DNA from: Lacrimispora saccharolytica
GTDB lineage: Bacteria; Bacillota; Clostridia; Lachnospirales; Lachnospiraceae
Direction of reading: 5' to 3'
Length of the DNA: 64,000 bases
Assembly (NCBI GenBank): GCA_016899975.1
Contig: JACJJN010000007.1
Span: forward strand, 1 to 64,000
Position numbers and translations under genes: made by a program. Shown in pieces: positions 15,703-24,317 of this stretch. The first letter of the stretch is position 1; each line of letters starts with the position of its first letter. Under the pieces are notes generated by a model that had not been told where the DNA came from, made no database searches, and saw only the letters and a program-made list of their open reading frames with translations.

Positions 15703-17091
15703 TCAATGACTTCTGTCATCTGCTGTTTTTCGTTTCATCTGCTTTCCATGCGTCAGTTGATGCATTTTTCTATAATAGGAAGTGACCAGAAGCACCGCCG
15801 CTCCGATCCACGCCAGAATTTCCGCATAGAACACTCCATTTTGTCCGATCACCGCCGGCAGAAGCATGACCGCACAGACACGCATCACAAATTCCACAAT
15901 TCCTGACACCATCGGCAGTACGGTATCGCCAAGGCCCTGCAGAGCGCTCCGGTAAACACACAGTGCATACAGCACCACAAGGAAGTAGCTCATAACCGAC
16001 AGATAGCGGTAAGCGATACTCAATACTTCCGCTGTCTGTGCCGGATCACCTGATACAAACAGGCTCAGGATGGAACGTCCGAAGATCAGCATGACCGCCG
16101 ATACCGCCACGGATGTCAGCGCCGCCATTGCCATCCCGCTGCGCATTCCTGTTCTGATCCGGTCCAGACGTCCGGCGCCCAGGTTCTGTCCGGTATAGGT
16201 GGTGATCGCATAGCCAAAGGAAATCGCCGCCATCTCCAGCAGGCCGTACAGTTTATTGGCCGCGGTAAATCCTGCAACAAAAATAAATCCAAATCCATTG
16301 ATCACGGTTTGTACGACCATGCCGCCGACACTGATAATGACATTCTGGAACATCAGCGGCATGCCCAGAGTCAGAAGTCGGACAACCACGCCTTTCTCCA
16401 ATTTCGTATCCCGTCTGCTGATTTTCAGCACTTCGATTTTTCGAAGCACAACAAAACAGAAAAGAAAAGAGAATGCCTGGGCGATCACCGTCGCGATGGC
16501 TGCTCCCGGAATTCCCCAGTGGAATACCATGACAAACAGAAGATCCAGGCCGATATTGATACATGCGGCAATGATCATCGCATACAGCGGTGTCTTGCTG
16601 TCTCCCAGCGCCCGCAGGATGGAAGCCGCCAGATTGTAAGCGAGAATGACCGGGATTCCGCCGAACATGATCCGCAGATAGCTCTCAGACCCTGCATAGA
16701 TATCTGACGGCGTGTTCATCAGGTCCAGAAACAACCTCAGCCCGCCCTGGGCGATCAGCAGGAACACCACCGCCGCGCCCACCGTGAGCACGATGGAATT
16801 TCCGATGGTCTGTTTCAGTTTTTCGATTTTCCCGGCGCCGTACAGCTGGGAGATCTGAATGGAAAATCCCTGTGTCAGGCCTGTCACCAGTCCGAGGAAC
16901 AGCCAGTTCAGCCAGTCCGCCGCTCCCAGGGAAGCCAGCGCCTGTACGCCTACGCCCTGTCCTACAATAATGGTATCCACCATCGTGTACATCTGCTGGA
17001 ACAGATTGCCCAGCATCAGCGGAACCGCAAAGAACAGCAGCAGTTTTGCCGGATTTCCGCTGGTCATCACCTTTGTATTTGTCTTCTGCAT
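15703..17091 (-). CDS. MATE family efflux transporter
   Basis: The 462-residue protein has twelve predicted membrane segments and the MATE pattern, with PLMLGNLFQQMYTMVDTIIV near the start and a matching MPLMFQNVIISVGGMVVQTV in the second half. MATE proteins export drugs or metabolites using Na+ or H+ gradients. I start at MQKTNTKVMTSGNPAKLL (17091) because GGGGGAAACAATCG precedes it. No regulator is adjacent. The substrate is unknown. Confidence 0.92.
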   Translation of the reverse strand: MQKTNTKVMTSGNPAKLLLFFAVPLMLGNLFQQMYTMVDTIIVGQGVGVQALASLGAADWLNWLFLGLVTGLTQGFSIQISQLYGAGKIEKLKQTIGNSIVLTVGAAVVFLLIAQGGLRLFLDLMNTPSDIYAGSESYLRIMFGGIPVILAYNLAASILRALGDSKTPLYAMIIAACINIGLDLLFVMVFHWGIPGAAIATVIAQAFSFLFCFVVLRKIEVLKISRRDTKLEKGVVVRLLTLGMPLMFQNVIISVGGMVVQTVINGFGFIFVAGFTAANKLYGLLEMAAISFGYAITTYTGQNLGAGRLDRIRTGMRSGMAMAALTSVAVSAVMLIFGRSILSLFVSGDPAQTAEVLSIAYRYLSVMSYFLVVLYALCVYRSALQGLGDTVLPMVSGIVEFVMRVCAVMLLPAVIGQNGVFYAEILAWIGAAVLLVTSYYRKMHQLTHGKQMKRKTADDRSH

Positions 17092-17155
17092 CGATTGTTT
17101 CCCCCGTTCCTTTCTCTTTCCTATCCAACAGCGGACGCCATATTTCCCATGACCC

Positions 17156-17182
17156 AAAAAAAGCTCCGGCGCATACTGCCGG
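17156..17182 (-). terminator. intrinsic terminator after the small acidic membrane protein
   Basis: CCGGC and GCCGG arms flank a 7-nt loop, followed on the minus strand by GAGC and seven T residues. It lies between the small membrane gene ending at 17250 and the MATE gene start. Confidence 0.7.
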
Positions 17183-17249
17183 GGATCCCTCTTCCTGATC
17201 TCCCGACAGCCTTCGGCGCCGAAGCTCTTCTCTTCATCCTGCTGTCGAC

Positions 17250-17483
17250 TTACTCTTCTTCTCCTTCTTCGTCCTCAAAGTAATCGTCAAAGTCATCGTC
17301 GAAATCATCCTCAAAGTCTTCCAGATAATCCGGTGTAACAAAACGATATACTGCATAGGCGATGCCGGCAACGGCAGCTACCACACCAATGATCGCCAGA
17401 ACCCATAAAATGGCATTCTTTGACTTATCGTCATCGCTTTCCCTCTTTTTCAGGATATCCACTAATTCATCAATCTTATTCAT
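17250..17483 (-). CDS. small single-span membrane protein with acidic tail
   Basis: The 77-residue protein begins MNKIDELVDILKKRESDDD, has one membrane span (AILWVLAIIGVVAAVAGIAY) and ends in a run of Asp, Glu, Phe and Tyr (DDFDDDFDDYFEDEEGEEE). Similar proteins occur widely in Lachnospiraceae as I recall, but I know no function. A terminator follows. Acidic cytoplasmic or exposed tails of this sort can bind cations or basic proteins; that is only a suggestion. Confidence 0.75.
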   Translation of the reverse strand: MNKIDELVDILKKRESDDDKSKNAILWVLAIIGVVAAVAGIAYAVYRFVTPDYLEDFEDDFDDDFDDYFEDEEGEEE

Positions 17484-17596
17484 GCTCGCCACCAACCTTT
17501 TCGTTTATTCGTTGAAGTTTTACGTTAGAAATAGTATACCATAATCCATCGGATTTTACCACAACTTTAAAAAGTTTCCCCATACTTTTTCTGATT

Positions 17597-18223
17597 TCAG
17601 CTCTGACAGCATTCCGATTGTTCCTTTTTTTCTTTCAATTCACGCAGAATCTGATGAAACTGTCCTCCACACCGTTCGACCTCACCCAGGACCAGATCGA
17701 TCCCGCGTTCGGAGCGGTACCAGTTTTCCTTCGCCACCTCCGTATTCGACGGCACCACCAGAAATTCCGTGTCCGGATACAGAAGCTGATAATACATCCT
17801 GCAGCGCCTTGCATGGTGGCTCTGGCAGCAGATGATTCCCCTCCGTACCTGTATTCCCGCCGCATCTGTCATCTGCCGGGAAAAGATCGCGTTCTCATAG
17901 GTATAGGAAGCCTGGTTCTCTTTCAGGATCGCTTCCCCTGGAACCCCTTCTTTGATCAATACGTCTCTCAGAAATTCCCATTCCGTTTCATACGGCCCCG
18001 GATACCGTTCCTCCATCGTCCGGACACCGGAGAACTTTCCTTTCGTAATGCTGTATCTCCCCGACGGGAGGATCCACGGTGCAGCTCCTTCCTTCCAGAG
18101 TTCTGCCGCCCGCCGCGCCATCTGCGGCCATCCGTTCCCCGGCACGAAGATCACATCCGCCTTCTGCGGCTGATCCTCCAGAAAAATAAAATCCGTAAAG
18201 TTCTTTAAAAATGCTTCCTGCAT
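17597..18223 (-). CDS. YdcF-like DUF218 protein
   Basis: The 208-residue protein has the DUF218/ElyC-SanA-YdcF pattern: KADVIFVPGNGWPQMARRAAEL, WILPSGRYSI, then YENAIFSRQMTDAAG and CCQSHHARRCRMYY. Members are linked to cell envelope or SAM-binding roles, none settled. It has no signal peptide, so it is probably cytoplasmic. The start at 18223 follows AGGGGATACAT; the frame is open 24 codons further upstream. Confidence 0.82.
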   Translation of the reverse strand: MQEAFLKNFTDFIFLEDQPQKADVIFVPGNGWPQMARRAAELWKEGAAPWILPSGRYSITKGKFSGVRTMEERYPGPYETEWEFLRDVLIKEGVPGEAILKENQASYTYENAIFSRQMTDAAGIQVRRGIICCQSHHARRCRMYYQLLYPDTEFLVVPSNTEVAKENWYRSERGIDLVLGEVERCGGQFHQILRELKEKKEQSECCQS

Positions 18224-18259
18224 ATGTATCCCCTGCTTTCGTGTTGTTTGATCTTTCGT

Positions 18260-18284
18260 AACCATTCCGCTGGCTGAACTGCTT
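18260..18284. repeat. dispersed AACCATTC element, partial copy
   Basis: AACCATTCCGCTGGCTGAA matches the palindromic element at 29124-29147 over its first half and then diverges. It lies in the 5' part of the open frame ahead of the DUF218 start. Confidence 0.5.
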
Positions 18285-18331
18285 CCATTTTCCAATTTTC
18301 TATATTTTTTTGATTTTTTTAAATTTATCTA

Positions 18332-18361
18332 TTGACAAATCCTGTCATTTGATTATATAAT
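18332..18361 (+). promoter_or_regulatory. promoter of the tRNA cluster
   Basis: TTGACA (18332-18337) and TATAAT (18356-18361) are both perfect hexamers with an 18-bp spacer. They lie 34 bp ahead of tRNA-Val. Confidence 0.9.
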
Positions 18362-18394
18362 AGCAAAGCAGGTTGCGAAAAGCAACAAAAACAT

Positions 18395-18467
18395 GGGGTC
18401 TTAGCTCAGCTGGGAGAGCATCTGCCTTACAAGCAGAGGGTCATAGGTTCGAGCCCTATAGGCCCCA
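18395..18467 (+). tRNA. tRNA-Val(UAC)
   Basis: The 73-nt sequence folds as a cloverleaf: acceptor GGGGTCT/AGGCCCC, D-loop AGCTGGGA, anticodon loop CTTACAA giving UAC, and T-loop TTCGAGC. The CCA end is not encoded. It is the first gene of the cluster. Confidence 0.95.
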
Positions 18468-18497
18468 TATTTATGCCAGACAACCTGAAAACCTTAT

Positions 18498-18571
18498 GGC
18501 GAGATAGCTCAGTTGGCTAGAGCATACGGTTCATACCCGTAGTGTCGAGGGTTCGAATCCCCCTCTCGCTA
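18498..18571 (+). tRNA. tRNA-Met(CAU), copy 1
   Basis: The 74-nt cloverleaf has acceptor GGCGAGA/TCTCGCT with a terminal G-U pair, anticodon loop TTCATAC (CAU) and T-loop TTCGAAT. It looks like an elongator Met tRNA; an Ile tRNA with modified C34 is less likely. CCA is not encoded. Confidence 0.92.
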
Positions 18572-18601
18572 TTTATTTTTTTCCTTTTTACAGTTTCATA
18601 T

Positions 18602-18675
18602 GGCGAGATAGCTCAGTTGGCTAGAGCATGCGGTTCATACCCGCAGTGTCGAGGGTTCAAATCCCCCTCTCGCTA
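18602..18675 (+). tRNA. tRNA-Met(CAU), copy 2
   Basis: This copy differs from copy 1 by a compensated pair in the anticodon stem (TACGG/CCGTA becomes TGCGG/CCGCA) and TTCAAAT in the T-loop. It lies 30 bp downstream in the same transcript. Confidence 0.92.
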
Positions 18676-18681
18676 CGCAGA

Positions 18682-18716
18682 AAAGATGCAGGAATTTTTC
18701 CTTGCATCTTTTTTCT
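18682..18716 (+). terminator. terminator of the tRNA cluster
   Basis: AAGATGCA-GGAA pairs with TTCC-TTGCATCTT across a short T loop and is followed by TTTTTTC. Confidence 0.85.
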
Positions 18717-18722
18717 TTTCCA

Positions 18723-18786
18723 AAAAAGCTCCGGAACCAGACAACACATCTTTTACGTCCTCTGATTCTGGAGCTATTTTTTCTTT
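18723..18786 (-). terminator. terminator after the HIT gene
   Basis: On the minus strand, AGCTCCAGAATCAG pairs with CTGGTTCCGGAGCT around a larger loop, followed by six T residues. It also faces the tRNA operon, so both transcripts end in the gap. Confidence 0.75.
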
Positions 18787-18799
18787 TAATTACAGTCGA

Positions 18800-19219
18800 T
18801 TACAGGTTCGCTTTGATCTTCTCGATCATCTCCGCATACTCTTCGTCAGACAGGTAGGTCCGGCCCGGATTCATCTCGAATACACCGCCCCATTCATACT
18901 CGTCTTTATACTTCGGAACCAGGTGCATATGCAGATGGCATCCGGTATCTCCGTATGCGCCATAGTTTACCTTATCCGGATGGAACGCTGCGTGGATGGC
19001 ATTCGCTGCGCGTGTCACGTCTGCGAAAAATGCATTTCTCTCCTCGTCGCTGATGTTTACGATCTCGCTCACATGATCTTTGTATGCAACGATACATCTT
19101 CCCGGATGGCTCTGCTCTTTGAAAAGGATCAGACTGCTGACCTCCAGGTCACAGATAAAAATTCCGAACTGATCCAGCAGTTCGCCTCTCATACAGTATC
19201 CACAATTCTGGTCTTTCAT
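18800..19219 (-). CDS. HIT family hydrolase
   Basis: The 139-residue protein has the histidine triad CHLHMHLVPK near the C-terminus. The N-terminal CGYCMRGELLDQFG is typical of the HIT subgroup with a Cys pair for zinc. HIT proteins hydrolyse nucleoside phosphoramidates or dinucleotides. The start at 19219 follows AAGGAG with an 8-nt gap. It stands alone between the tRNA cluster and an AraC regulator. Confidence 0.9.
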   Translation of the reverse strand: MKDQNCGYCMRGELLDQFGIFICDLEVSSLILFKEQSHPGRCIVAYKDHVSEIVNISDEERNAFFADVTRAANAIHAAFHPDKVNYGAYGDTGCHLHMHLVPKYKDEYEWGGVFEMNPGRTYLSDEEYAEMIEKIKANL

Positions 19220-19320
19220 AATTCGTACTCCTTTTCTCTCTTGTGCGGCTCGCCGCTTTTCTTTTATCATACCGCAGCTTCCATCAAAAGTCCAGCTTTA
19301 CCTTTTCCGTTCCGTTGGCT

Positions 19321-19393
19321 AGAGCGTGTTTGAAAATTGCTTTCTGCGAGATGTGCGTCACAGTTTGTGGGAATGAATTTTCAAACACGCTCT
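19321..19393. repeat. 73-bp palindromic intergenic element (GAGCGTGTTTGAAAATT family)
   Basis: Arms of 18 bp (19321-19338 and 19376-19393) are perfectly complementary around a 37-bp centre. Related elements lie at 36046-36090 (full) and at 30145 and 37116 (one arm). It lies just after the AraC gene and could act as a structured 3' end. Confidence 0.9.
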
Positions 19394-19415
19394 AAACTGC
19401 TGCTTCATCATTCTA

Positions 19416-20249
19416 TTATCCTTTCCGCAGGCTGCTGGGCATGCATCCGTAAATTTCCTTGAACATTTTTGTGAAAAGTTTGTAATTGGTAAAACCGTGT
19501 TTTTCCGCGATCACCATAATATTGTCCTGAGTATTCACGATGTCATCGTAAATATGCACCAGCCGCACCAGGTTGACGTGGCGGGCATAGTTGATTCCCA
19601 TGTGCTGTTTGAAGAACCGGCAGAAGTATTCTCTGCTCAGTCCGACCTCGGACGCGACCGCCTCCAGCGAGATGGGTTCCCGGTAATGTTCTCTTACATA
19701 ATTGGTAATCTCATTGAGCCGTTCCCGGACTCTGGCGTCCTTTACGTCTTCTGTCTCCACTTCTCTTGTGCAGAAATCGTTCAGCAGCAGAAACATTACT
19801 TCCATTACAATCGCTTCACAGCGCATTTTGTATCCCACCGGCTGCAGAATGTACATCCGCGGCATCTCTTTCATCATCTCGCAGATTTTCAGATAGCTGT
19901 CCAGTTTTTCCCGTTCCAGCGTCTCCCTGGAGCATTCCAGGTGGCAGACGTCCAGATCCGGGACATATTTTTTCAGGAATTCCCGTGATACATAGATGGA
20001 AACACCCATGGAGACTCTGGCACATTGGGTATGATGGATCACATTGGAATCCACCAGCAGAAATTCACCGCTGACCAGCGCATGACGCTTTTTCCCGAAA
20101 AAAATCTCGCCGGTGCCGTTCAGGGCGTAGTGCAGTTCCAGCGCCGAATGCCAGTGGGGCGGCGTATATTCTCCTCTCTGGGTATAATAACGGATGCTGA
20201 TCCCGGTCTTGTCCAGATCATAAATCTGTTCATATATAACATTGTTCAT
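19416..20249 (-). CDS. AraC family transcriptional regulator
   Basis: The 277-residue protein has an N-terminal cupin (about residues 10-120; HWHSALELHYALNGTGE) and a C-terminal double helix-turn-helix (about 175-277; ISLEAVASEVGLSREYFCRFF and NIMVIAEKHGFTNYKLF). Such regulators usually sense a sugar or small metabolite and activate a nearby gene. It is divergent from a 40-residue protein gene, with paired repeats between them. The start at 20249 follows GGAGAAGAGAAG. The ligand is unknown. Confidence 0.92.
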   Translation of the reverse strand: MNNVIYEQIYDLDKTGISIRYYTQRGEYTPPHWHSALELHYALNGTGEIFFGKKRHALVSGEFLLVDSNVIHHTQCARVSMGVSIYVSREFLKKYVPDLDVCHLECSRETLEREKLDSYLKICEMMKEMPRMYILQPVGYKMRCEAIVMEVMFLLLNDFCTREVETEDVKDARVRERLNEITNYVREHYREPISLEAVASEVGLSREYFCRFFKQHMGINYARHVNLVRLVHIYDDIVNTQDNIMVIAEKHGFTNYKLFTKMFKEIYGCMPSSLRKG

Positions 20250-20283
20250 CTTCTCTTCTCCCGCTTTTTCCTGCTTTTTCGAT

Positions 20284-20326
20284 GACAATATGTCAATATT
20301 GGACAATAACTAGTCAATTACTGTCC
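20284..20326. promoter_or_regulatory. candidate AraC operator repeats
   Basis: GTCAAT occurs at 20292-20297 and 20313-20318, 21 bp apart (two DNA turns). GACAATA occurs at 20284-20290 and again at 20302-20308 within GGACAATA. The block lies between the divergent AraC and microprotein genes. Spacing fits direct half-sites for an AraC dimer; binding is inferred. Confidence 0.45.
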
Positions 20327-20415
20327 TAATCTCCCCTTACTTTTAGTGCTATGATAATTCATGTAATCGATAAGAACAACACAGACACATTGAAAGATTG
20401 AAAGGAGTCATTGAT

Positions 20416-20538
20416 ATGTCTAATAATACAAAAAAATCTTTAAAAGAAAGAATCGCAAACTTCGTTCAGAGAAACTCTGAATACTTCGAGAGCCTCTCTA
20501 CTTTCCTTGGAAACATTGACTACAATCCGTACAACTAA
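20416..20538 (+). CDS. 40-residue microprotein
   Basis: The frame has an excellent AAAGGAG site 8 nt before the ATG and encodes MSNNTKKSLKERIANFVQRN then SEYFESLSTFLGNIDYNPYN. The N-terminal half would form an amphipathic basic helix; the tail is aromatic and polar. A rho-independent terminator follows at 20613-20662. Its divergence from an AraC regulator suggests it may be the regulated target. I recognise no family. Confidence 0.65.
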   Translation: MSNNTKKSLKERIANFVQRNSEYFESLSTFLGNIDYNPYN

Positions 20539-20612
20539 GACAGATCCGACAGTATAAGGGATTCGGTCTGAATCCATCGGAATAGTCAAAAAACGGATGT
20601 TTGGCAAAAAAC

Positions 20613-20662
20613 GGCGGGACAGGAAAATCATCCTATTTTGATTGACCTTCCCGCTCTTTTTT
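20613..20662 (+). terminator. bidirectional terminator
   Basis: GCGGGA-AGG pairs with CCT-TCCCGC, with further pairing inside, followed by seven T residues on the plus strand. It lies between the microprotein and the xdhC-like gene end. Confidence 0.75.
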
Positions 20663-20668
20663 TATGCT

Positions 20669-21679
20669 TTACAGCCGCAGAAAGAAGATTTCATTGCTTC
20701 CGCCGCAGATCATTCCGAGCCCGGCGCTGTGGATATTGTTCAGCTGATAAGCTTTCAGATCCGTTTCCCGCTTCTCCCGCAGCATGGCAAGCCCATGTTT
20801 CTGCACTTCATATTCGATCGCTCCGCCTCCGATCGTCCCCGCCGCGGCTCCTTTCTCCGTGATCACCATGCAGGCTCCGGCGCCCCGCGGCGCGGATCCT
20901 TTCTTTTCCACGATCATCGCAAGGATTTTCTCTTCCGGCTTCAGCAATGCCTCCAGGGCTTTTTCATCCATCACCTGGACAGTCTCGCGATTTTTTACCT
21001 GTATCAGTTCCGCCGCGATGCTGACTGCGATTTCCTCCGGAGTGACCGCTCCGATGTCCAGCCCGATCGGCGCATGGAGCTGTTCCAGAAGGCTGTCTGC
21101 AAATCCTTCCGCTTTCAGATCCTTCTTGGTCTGCGCCACTTTCCTTCTGCTTCCGATCATTCCGGCATAGCGGAACGGACGCTGCAGAATTCTGCGGACA
21201 CATTCCTTGTCCCCAAGATGTCCTCTGGTCACCACGACATAATACCCCACCGGAGTCTCCGGAAGTTTCTCAAACACCTGGTCATACGCTCCGCAGATTA
21301 CCCGATCCGCATCCGGAAACCGTTCTTCCGACGCAAACTCTTCCCGATCATCCACGACCGTCACACGGAAACCAATCTGTTTTCCAAAGGAAACAAGTTC
21401 TCTGGAAATGTGTCCGCCGCCCAGGATCACCAGCTCCGGCTGCGCGGAATATCTCTGCATAAATATTCGGTCGTTTTCCAACTGCACACATGAGCCGGAC
21501 ACAGCATCCCGAAGCTGTGCAACCCACTGTTCCGCAAGTTCTCTGTCACCTGAGGTCCAAATCTCCGGGTCACTCCACAACACCTGCATACCCGGATGTT
21601 CCCCCTCCACGGATACAGCCATACGAACGGATGGCTCCTGCTCCAGCATAGTTTTCAGTCTGTCATAGAATCCTTTCAT
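20669..21679 (-). CDS. XdhC/CoxI family molybdenum hydroxylase maturation protein
   Basis: The 336-residue protein joins a Rossmann domain (about residues 85-215; ELVILGGGHISRELVSFGKQ and RVTVVDDREEF) to a CoxI-like domain at the C-terminus (GSAPRGAGACMVI, GTIGGGAIEYEV). In classical XdhC the CoxI part comes first. XdhC-type proteins bind molybdenum cofactor and promote its sulfuration or insertion. It fits the selenium/molybdenum operon that ends at 24318 but is separated from it by glgC and glgD on the other strand. The start at 21679 follows GGAGCAAAAAG. Confidence 0.88.
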   Translation of the reverse strand: MKGFYDRLKTMLEQEPSVRMAVSVEGEHPGMQVLWSDPEIWTSGDRELAEQWVAQLRDAVSGSCVQLENDRIFMQRYSAQPELVILGGGHISRELVSFGKQIGFRVTVVDDREEFASEERFPDADRVICGAYDQVFEKLPETPVGYYVVVTRGHLGDKECVRRILQRPFRYAGMIGSRRKVAQTKKDLKAEGFADSLLEQLHAPIGLDIGAVTPEEIAVSIAAELIQVKNRETVQVMDEKALEALLKPEEKILAMIVEKKGSAPRGAGACMVITEKGAAAGTIGGGAIEYEVQKHGLAMLREKRETDLKAYQLNNIHSAGLGMICGGSNEIFFLRL

Positions 21680-21869
21680 CTTTTTGCTCCTTGTTTTTCT
21701 ATTTGTTTCATTATACTTCACTTCCCTTTCCCACACAACCACCGACACTTTTGCCAATACCCATCCAGCATTTCTCTGATCTTCGAATTATTCCCACAGT
21801 ATTTTAAAAAAACACGAAAATTTAATAAGAATTTTTCACAAAAATGTGGAAATTTTTTTCAAAAATATG

Positions 21870-21875
21870 TATAAT
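21870..21875 (+). promoter_or_regulatory. -10 element for glgCD
   Basis: A perfect TATAAT lies 31 bp before the glgC ATG in very A/T-rich DNA. No strong -35 is seen at the expected distance. Confidence 0.55.
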
Positions 21876-21906
21876 ATATGATAATAAATGAAAGTGAGGA
21901 ATTGCT

Positions 21907-23046
21907 ATGAAGCAGAATAATATGTTGGCAATGATTCTTGCCGGCGGTCGTGGCACCCGTCTGCATGAATTGACAAAAAAAGTTGCAAAACCGGCCGTTT
22001 CTTACGGAGGAAAATATCGTATTATCGACTTCCCCCTCAGCAACTGTGCAAACAGCGGCATTGATGTGGTAGGTGTCCTGACGCAGTATGAATCAGTTTT
22101 GCTGAACAGCTATGTAGCCGCCGGACGCCGCTGGGGTCTGGACGCAAAGGACAGCGGTGTTTATGTACTTCCGCCCCGTGAGAAGGCGGACGCAAATCTG
22201 GACGTTTACCGCGGTACTGCAGACGCTATTTCACAGAACATTGATTTTATTGACTCTTTCTCTCCAGAGTATCTGCTGATCCTCTCCGGAGACCATATTT
22301 ATAAAATGGATTACTCCGAAATGCTTGCTCACCACAAGGCATGCGGTGCTGATGCCACCATCGCTGTCATTGAGGTTCCACTGAAAGAAGCCAGCCGTTT
22401 CGGTATCATGAATACCAACGAAAGCGGACGTATCATTGACTTCGAAGAAAAACCGAAAGAACCAAAGAGCAATCTTGCTTCCATGGGTATCTATATTTTT
22501 GACTGGAAACAGCTTCGCAAACTGCTTCTGGCGGACATTAAGAATCCGGATTCCAACCATGATTTCGGCAAGGACATTATCCCGGAAATGCTGAACAGCG
22601 GAAAAAACCTGTACGCATACAAATTCCAGGGCTACTGGAAAGACGTAGGAACCATTGATTCCCTCTGGGAAGCAAATATGGATCTGCTGGACAAGAACAA
22701 TGCCCTTGACCTGAACGACAATACATGGAAAATCTATACAGAAGACGTTACCACACCGCCTCACTATATCGGACCGAATGCTGAGATCAAGCGTGCGTTC
22801 ATCACTCAGGGCTGCATCATCGACGGAGAAGTAAAAAATTCTGTATTGTTCACCGATGCCAAGGTTATGACCGGGGCAAAAGTAGTAGACAGCGTTCTGA
22901 TGCCGGGCGCCGTTGTTGAGGAGGGCGCCGTTGTTCACCGCGTGATCATTGCCGACGGTGTCAAAGTTGGAAAAAATTCCGTCGTAGGCGATCCGAACAG
23001 CGAGCATATTGAACTGATTTCGAAACGTGTAAAGGGGGACGAATAA
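21907..23046 (+). CDS. glgC: glucose-1-phosphate adenylyltransferase
   Basis: The 379-residue enzyme makes ADP-glucose for glycogen synthesis. The N-terminal nucleotidyltransferase part has [20 protein letters not shown] and [13 protein letters not shown]. The C-terminal left-handed beta helix includes repeated VVxxSVLxxGAVVxxGA-type turns. A GAGG site precedes the ATG. It is followed one base later by glgD, so the two are co-translated. No other glycogen gene is in the window. Confidence 0.95.
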   Translation: MKQNNMLAMILAGGRGTRLHELTKKVAKPAVSYGGKYRIIDFPLSNCANSGIDVVGVLTQYESVLLNSYVAAGRRWGLDAKDSGVYVLPPREKADANLDVYRGTADAISQNIDFIDSFSPEYLLILSGDHIYKMDYSEMLAHHKACGADATIAVIEVPLKEASRFGIMNTNESGRIIDFEEKPKEPKSNLASMGIYIFDWKQLRKLLLADIKNPDSNHDFGKDIIPEMLNSGKNLYAYKFQGYWKDVGTIDSLWEANMDLLDKNNALDLNDNTWKIYTEDVTTPPHYIGPNAEIKRAFITQGCIIDGEVKNSVLFTDAKVMTGAKVVDSVLMPGAVVEEGAVVHRVIIADGVKVGKNSVVGDPNSEHIELISKRVKGDE

Positions 23047-23047
23047 A

Positions 23048-24163
23048 ATGGCTAACGCATTTGGTATTGTAAACTTCTCAGGAAAACAGATCTGGGTCGA
23101 CGGGATGCAGACCTATCGCCCCATCGGAGCATTTTCCTTCCTCGGCCGTTACCGTGTGATCGATTTCCCGATTTCCAACCTGACCAACAGCGGCATTGAG
23201 CATATCCAGGTATATATCCGCAGAAAACCACGTTCTCTGACCGAGCATCTCGGAACCGGACGCCATTACAACATCAACTCCAAGAGAGGAAAAATGCACA
23301 TCCTGTTTTCCGAAAACGGTGTGGAAAATGATATCTACAACAACGATATCGCCGCATTTATCGAAAACATGAACTGTATCGAACGTGTACATTATCCATA
23401 TGTTGTAATCGCGCCAAGTTATATGATCTACTCCATGGACTTTGATTCTCTGCTCCACACCCATATCGATTCCGGCGCAGATATCACCTTGCTGTATCAC
23501 TCCGTGGACAATGCAAAGGAGAACTACCTGAACTGCAACACCCTGGAGCTGAACCGCCAGAAAGGTGTCAACGGCATCGAGCAGAATCATGGAAACGCAA
23601 AGAACAGAAATATCTTCATGGATACATATATCCTGAAAAAAGATCTGTTTATCGAACTGGTAAACAAAGCGCATAAACTCTCCTCCGCATACTCCTTTGC
23701 CGATATCGTCAACAGTGAGTGCGGCGAACTGGATATCCGCGGCGTTGCACATCGTGGATACTTCGCATCCATTACGGATTTCAAGAGTTATTATGACGCA
23801 AACATCTCCCTGATCGATTTCAAGACATCCACAGGGCTGTTTGACGAAAACTGGCCGATCTATACCAGAACCAATGACTCCTGTCCGACACAGTATTTCG
23901 AAACTTCCGACGTTAAGAATTCCGTTGTCTCCAACGGATGTCTGATCGAGGGAACGGTAGAAAACTCCATCATCGGACGTGGATGTGTGATCAAACCGGG
24001 CGCTGTGGTTAAGAACAGCGTGATCCTTCCGGGCGTTACCATCGGAAAAGATGTAAATGTAGATAGTTTCGTGGTTGATAAAAATGCAAGGCTGATCCAT
24101 GAGAAATCCATCCTTGCTGATCCAAGCCATCCGGGATATATCCGAAGAGACGATACTCTTTGA
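23048..24163 (+). CDS. glgD: glucose-1-phosphate adenylyltransferase regulatory subunit
   Basis: The 371-residue protein resembles GlgC but lacks the N-terminal GGxGTRL loop; it starts at GIVNFSGKQIWVDGMQTYRP. That is typical of GlgD, a non-catalytic partner forming GlgCD in Bacilli and Clostridia. The beta-helix tail is present (GCLIEGTVENSIIGRGCVI). It follows glgC with one base between them and ends before a strong terminator. Confidence 0.93.
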   Translation: MANAFGIVNFSGKQIWVDGMQTYRPIGAFSFLGRYRVIDFPISNLTNSGIEHIQVYIRRKPRSLTEHLGTGRHYNINSKRGKMHILFSENGVENDIYNNDIAAFIENMNCIERVHYPYVVIAPSYMIYSMDFDSLLHTHIDSGADITLLYHSVDNAKENYLNCNTLELNRQKGVNGIEQNHGNAKNRNIFMDTYILKKDLFIELVNKAHKLSSAYSFADIVNSECGELDIRGVAHRGYFASITDFKSYYDANISLIDFKTSTGLFDENWPIYTRTNDSCPTQYFETSDVKNSVVSNGCLIEGTVENSIIGRGCVIKPGAVVKNSVILPGVTIGKDVNVDSFVVDKNARLIHEKSILADPSHPGYIRRDDTL

Positions 24164-24195
24164 TTCAGATTCTTTGAATAAAACTCTTTGAATAA

Positions 24196-24248
24196 AAAGG
24201 CGTGTCCACAGATTGCCTTCTGGCATTCTTTGGACACGCCTTTTTTTG
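24196..24248 (+). terminator. terminator of glgCD
   Basis: AAAAAGGCGTGTCCA and TGGACACGCCTTTTT form a 15-bp stem followed by T residues. It is bidirectional and also lies beyond the convergent end of the yqeC gene. Confidence 0.92.
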
Positions 24249-24317
24249 CACGTCTTTATCTTCTTTTTCATTATCTTATTCTTTTTCAAAATTTACATAA
24301 AACTCCTGCCAAAGTTT

